A stretch of DNA of 64,000 nucleotides, from contig NZ_CP129884.1 in assembly GCF_030490285.1 (NCBI RefSeq), forward strand, positions 2,232,001 through 2,296,000, read 5' to 3'. The DNA is from Methylomonas montana. GTDB taxonomy: Bacteria; Pseudomonadota; Gammaproteobacteria; Methylococcales; Methylomonadaceae. Position 1 is the stretch's first letter, and every line of letters starts with the position of its first letter. Below the pieces are notes generated by a model. It was not told the DNA's origin. It was given only the letters and a program-made list of their open reading frames with translations, and ran no database searches. Shown piece by piece: positions 61,031-64,000 of the stretch. Position numbers and translations under genes: made by a program.

Positions 61031-62470
61031 ATGACCACAGCGACTTTTTTTTGGCACGATTACGAAACCTTCGGTATCGATCCGCAACGCGACCGGCCTT
61101 GTCAATTCGCCGGCATCCGCACCGATTACGATTTCAATATCGTCGGCGAACCTATCATGGTGTATTGCCAGTCCGCCGGAGACTATTTGCCGCATCCGGA
61201 AGCGTGCTTGATTACCGGCATCACGCCGCAACTCACCCTTGAAAAAGGCGTCTGCGAGGCTGAGTTTGCCAGCATGATTAGTCGGCAACTCGCCGAACCC
61301 GGCACCTGCGGCGTGGGTTACAACAGTATCCGCTTCGACGACGAAGTGACCCGCAATCTGCTATATCGCAATTTTTACGATCCTTACGCTCGCGAATGGC
61401 AAAACGGTAATTCCCGCTGGGATATTATCGACATCGTTCGTGCCGCCAAAGCTTTGCGTCCGGAAGGCATCGAGTGGCCGCTGAATGCCGACGGCGTTGC
61501 CAGTTTTAAGTTGGAAGAACTCACCAAGGCCAACGGCATTGCCCATGAAGCGGCGCATGATGCGTTATCCGATGTGTATGCAACGATTGCGATGGCCAAG
61601 TTGGTCAAACAACGCCAACCGAAGCTATTCGACTATTTGTTGAATAACCGGCATAAAAATGCGGCTTTAAAACTATTGCAACTTGGTAGTTTTGCCCCGT
61701 TAATCCATGTCTCCGGCCGTTTTGCCGCACGTAACAATAGTCTTGCAGTGGTATTGCCCTTGGCGCAGCATCCGACGAATAGCAACGAAATTATCGTTTA
61801 CGATCTCTCAGTCTGTCCCGAACCTTTGCTGGAGCTAACCGCAGAGGAAATCCAGCAAAGGCTATTTGTTGCCAGCGACGCGTTGCCTGAAGGTGTTGCC
61901 AGAATCCCATTAAAGACTGTGCATATCAATAAGGCTCCTGTGTTGGCACCCTTGTCTGTGGTAAGGCCGGCCGACGCCGAGCGCTTGCAACTTGATTTGG
62001 ACTTGTGTCGATCCAACTTGCAGCGAATTCAGACCGCGCCACCTCTGGCCGATAAGCTCGCCGAAATTTTTACGCGCAAATACCACGATTCTCCCAGCGA
62101 TCCTGATTTGATGATTTACAGCGGCGGTTTTTTCAGCAACAACGACAAGGCGATCATGGCCCAGATCAGACAAGCCAGACCTACTGAGCTAACCGAATTT
62201 GATGCCGATTTCGACGACGCCCGTCTGCCTGAAATGCTGTTTCGCTATCGCGCCCGAAATTATCCGTATACTCTGTCACAGGAAGACGCCAAACTCTGGC
62301 AACAATATTGCCGAGACAAGCTAAACAGTGTGGCTACGGATGGCTACCTAAACCTGGAGCAGTTCACCGCCAAAATTGCGGCAATGCGCGAAGAACTTGG
62401 CGCGGATCAAGCGATATTGAAAGCGCTTGCGGATTATGCTGAAGAACAACGCTTAAAATTGTTGAATTGA
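61031..62470 (+). CDS. sbcB: Exodeoxyribonuclease I
   Basis: A 480-residue 3'-5' single-strand DNA exonuclease. The DEDD nuclease motifs are present: HDYETFG (Exo I, D and E), GYNSIRFDDE (Exo II) and AHEAAHDALSDV (Exo III, HxxxxxD). The SH3-like and C-terminal helical domains of ExoI follow, with LFNYRARNYP replaced here by LFRYRARNYPYTLS. Length and motifs match E. coli SbcB. The ATG at 61031 precedes MTTATFFWHDY; the upstream ATG at 60983 adds a leader without homology. It diverges from the SRPBCC gene. Confidence 0.95.
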   Translation: MTTATFFWHDYETFGIDPQRDRPCQFAGIRTDYDFNIVGEPIMVYCQSAGDYLPHPEACLITGITPQLTLEKGVCEAEFASMISRQLAEPGTCGVGYNSIRFDDEVTRNLLYRNFYDPYAREWQNGNSRWDIIDIVRAAKALRPEGIEWPLNADGVASFKLEELTKANGIAHEAAHDALSDVYATIAMAKLVKQRQPKLFDYLLNNRHKNAALKLLQLGSFAPLIHVSGRFAARNNSLAVVLPLAQHPTNSNEIIVYDLSVCPEPLLELTAEEIQQRLFVASDALPEGVARIPLKTVHINKAPVLAPLSVVRPADAERLQLDLDLCRSNLQRIQTAPPLADKLAEIFTRKYHDSPSDPDLMIYSGGFFSNNDKAIMAQIRQARPTELTEFDADFDDARLPEMLFRYRARNYPYTLSQEDAKLWQQYCRDKLNSVATDGYLNLEQFTAKIAAMREELGADQAILKALADYAEEQRLKLLN

Positions 62471-62577
62471 CGATTCTTTGCTGATTGAAAATTCAGTAGT
62501 TCTTTTCAGGAACAAAGCGATTTATGCGTTATGCCGTATAATGCAGGCCATTTGAGTGAATTTTCTACCGAGGAATC

Positions 62578-63759
62578 ATGAGCATTACACTGTCCAACAG
62601 AGTTAAAGCGGTTAAACCATCCCCTACCCTGGCTATCACCGCCAGAGCCGCCGCGATGCGCGCCGCTGGCAAAGATATTATCGGCCTGGGCGCCGGCGAG
62701 CCGGATTTCGATACACCGGATCATATTAAAGCGGCCGCCATTAAAGCCATTAATTCCGGTTTTACCAAATACACTGCTGTCGACGGCACCGCCGGCCTCA
62801 AAAAAGCCATTATCGAGAAATTCAAACGCGATAACGGCTTGGATTATCAGCCCAATCAAATTTTGGTGTCCTGCGGCGGTAAACAGAGCTTTTTCAATCT
62901 GGCTCAGGCCCTGCTCAATTCCGGCGACGAAGTGATCATCCCCTCCCCTTACTGGGTTTCCTACCCGGACATGGTGCTATTGGCCGACGGCGTACCCGTT
63001 ATTATCGAAACCGGCCAGGCGCAAAATTTTAAAATCACGCCAGCGCAATTGCGTGCGGCCATCACCCCGAAAACTCGATTGTTGGTGATCAACAGCCCAT
63101 CCAACCCGACTGGCGCGGCTTATAGCCTAGACGAATTAAAAGCCTTGGGTGACGTATTGCGCGAGTTCCCGGATGTGCTGATCGCCACCGACGACATGTA
63201 CGAACTGATCCTCTGGAACAAAGGCGATTTCGTTAACATCCTGAATGCCCATCCGGATTTTTACGATCGCACCATCGTCTTGAACGGCGTCTCCAAAGCT
63301 TACTCCATGACCGGCTGGCGGATCGGCTATGCCGCCGGCCCCGCGCCGTTGATTGAAGCCATGTGCATCATTCAATCGCAAAGCACTTCCAACCCCACAT
63401 CAATCTCGCAAGTCGCTGCCGAAGAAGCGTTGAATGGCGACCAAAGTTGCATCGACACCATGATGGTGGAATTTAAAAAACGCCATGACTATGTCGTTGC
63501 CGAACTGAATAGCATAGCCGGTATCGAATGTTTGCCGACCGACGGCACCTTTTACGTATTCCCTAACGTGGAAAAACTATTGAGCAGACTGGACGGCATC
63601 AACGATGATCTGGAGTTTGCCGAATACTTAATCGAAAAAGCCGGCGTGGCGTTAGTGCCTGGTTCCGCATTCGGTTGCCCTGGCCACATCAGAATCTCCA
63701 TTGCCACCAGTATGGCCAATTTGGAAAACGCCTTGGTTAGAATCAAACAAGCGGTTTAA
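62578..63759 (+). CDS. Aspartate aminotransferase (class I, 1-alpha/1-gamma type)
   Basis: A 393-residue PLP enzyme exchanging amino groups between aspartate and 2-oxoglutarate. The opening is LSNRVKAVKPSPTLAITARA. Typical landmarks are GLGAGEPDFDTPDHI, INSPSNPTGAAY, and GVSKAYSMTGWRIGY with the PLP-binding lysine. Near the C-terminus is PGSAFGCPGHIRIS. It belongs to the AspC/AspB group found in many bacteria, some members of which are bifunctional with prephenate. The final seven codons and the stop are duplicated in tandem just after the gene. It is followed by a tRNA gene. Confidence 0.94.
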   Translation: MSITLSNRVKAVKPSPTLAITARAAAMRAAGKDIIGLGAGEPDFDTPDHIKAAAIKAINSGFTKYTAVDGTAGLKKAIIEKFKRDNGLDYQPNQILVSCGGKQSFFNLAQALLNSGDEVIIPSPYWVSYPDMVLLADGVPVIIETGQAQNFKITPAQLRAAITPKTRLLVINSPSNPTGAAYSLDELKALGDVLREFPDVLIATDDMYELILWNKGDFVNILNAHPDFYDRTIVLNGVSKAYSMTGWRIGYAAGPAPLIEAMCIIQSQSTSNPTSISQVAAEEALNGDQSCIDTMMVEFKKRHDYVVAELNSIAGIECLPTDGTFYVFPNVEKLLSRLDGINDDLEFAEYLIEKAGVALVPGSAFGCPGHIRISIATSMANLENALVRIKQAV

Positions 63760-63784
63760 TTTAGAATCAAACAAGCGGTTTAAT
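63737..63784. repeat. Perfect 24-bp tandem duplication over the aminotransferase stop codon
   Basis: Bases 63737-63760 (ttagaatc...ggtttaat) are repeated exactly at 63761-63784. The first copy encodes the last residues and stop of the aminotransferase, and the second is non-coding. It is a recent replication-slippage event. Confidence 0.95.
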
Positions 63785-63901
63785 TCGGTTAGTTAATTTT
63801 CGATCACTAGCGGACAGGTCGGCATTAATTTGCCAATTTTCAATTGACAAATTTAAACAATGTTATAGAATTCGCGGCCTTCGCACTTCATCAGTAAGAA
63901 G

Positions 63902-63988
63902 GCCTCGGTGGCGAAATAGGTAGACGCACGAGACTTAAAATCTCGCGACCGAAAGGTCGTACCGGTTCGATTCCGGTCTGAGGCACCA
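63902..63988 (+). tRNA. tRNA-Leu (anticodon UAA)
   Basis: A complete class II tRNA with encoded CCA end. The acceptor stem GCCTCGG pairs with CTGAGGC. The anticodon arm GAGACTTAAAATCTC shows TAA. The long variable arm CGACCGAAAGGTCG is typical of tRNA-Leu, and the T-loop GGTTCGATTCC is normal. Confidence 0.95.
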
Positions 63989-64000
63989 ATCATGCATCCA

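Overview
The window looks like chromosomal DNA of a gammaproteobacterium of roughly 53% GC, plausibly a Methylomonas/Methylococcales-type methylotroph. That placement is inferred from overall gene style and repeat content; no methane-oxidation or 16S gene is present. It runs from a nitrate-assimilation operon to a tRNA-Leu and is dominated by a pigment and secondary-metabolite island of about 27 kb.

Region 1 (1-8.8 kb, minus strand) is a nitrate uptake and reduction operon: nrtA, nrtB, a fused nrtCD ATPase, an outer-membrane porin, a NirB-N-terminal-like flavoprotein and nasA, which is cut by the window edge. Its control region is readable: an NtrC site, a sigma-54 -24/-12 promoter, a two-hexaloop ANTAR leader motif and an intrinsic terminator just before nrtA. 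This fits nitrogen limitation (NtrC/RpoN) combined with nitrate-responsive antitermination (NasT/NasR type). Region 2 (9-13.6 kb) holds a beta-carbonic anhydrase divergent from a LysR regulator, a flavin halogenase-like enzyme, a MITE-like repeat and a cation/proton antiporter.

Region 3 (13.6-20.1 kb) is a complete four-gene Wadjet/Mks-like SMC defence operon in the order C-B-A-D, with a short TOPRIM nuclease subunit. Region 4 (20.1-23.9 kb) has a carotenoid desaturase/isomerase-like enzyme, a secreted HbpS/GlcG-like protein and a PEP-CTERM protein.

Region 5 (23.9-51.1 kb) is an aryl-polyene/xanthomonadin-like type II polyketide island: acyl ligase, three ketosynthases, two chain-length-factor-like proteins, two dehydratases, a ketoreductase, carrier proteins, glycosyl- and acyltransferase, thioesterase, LolA-like protein, MMPL exporter and two flavin halogenase-like enzymes (a third sits at 11 kb). 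Two half-clusters share duplicated pieces (KS+CLF, ACP+COG4648 membrane protein). Between them lies a minus-strand module of carrier protein, condensation-like enzyme, amino-acid adenylating enzyme and acyl-CoA-dehydrogenase-like enzyme. It resembles the PltL/PltF/PltE route to pyrrolyl-carrier protein and is interrupted by a frameshifted REP-associated transposase with flanking REPs.

Region 6 (51.1-56.1 kb) is accessory and decaying: a MocR/PdxR-type regulator, a frameshifted gene, a LinB-like haloalkane dehalogenase, a YgjP-like metallopeptidase beside an hsdR tail, and IS fragments. Region 7 (56.1-64 kb) returns to core genes: feoABC behind a Fur-type site, a YVTN beta-propeller, an SRPBCC protein, exonuclease I, an aspartate aminotransferase with a small 3' tandem duplication, and tRNA-Leu(UAA).
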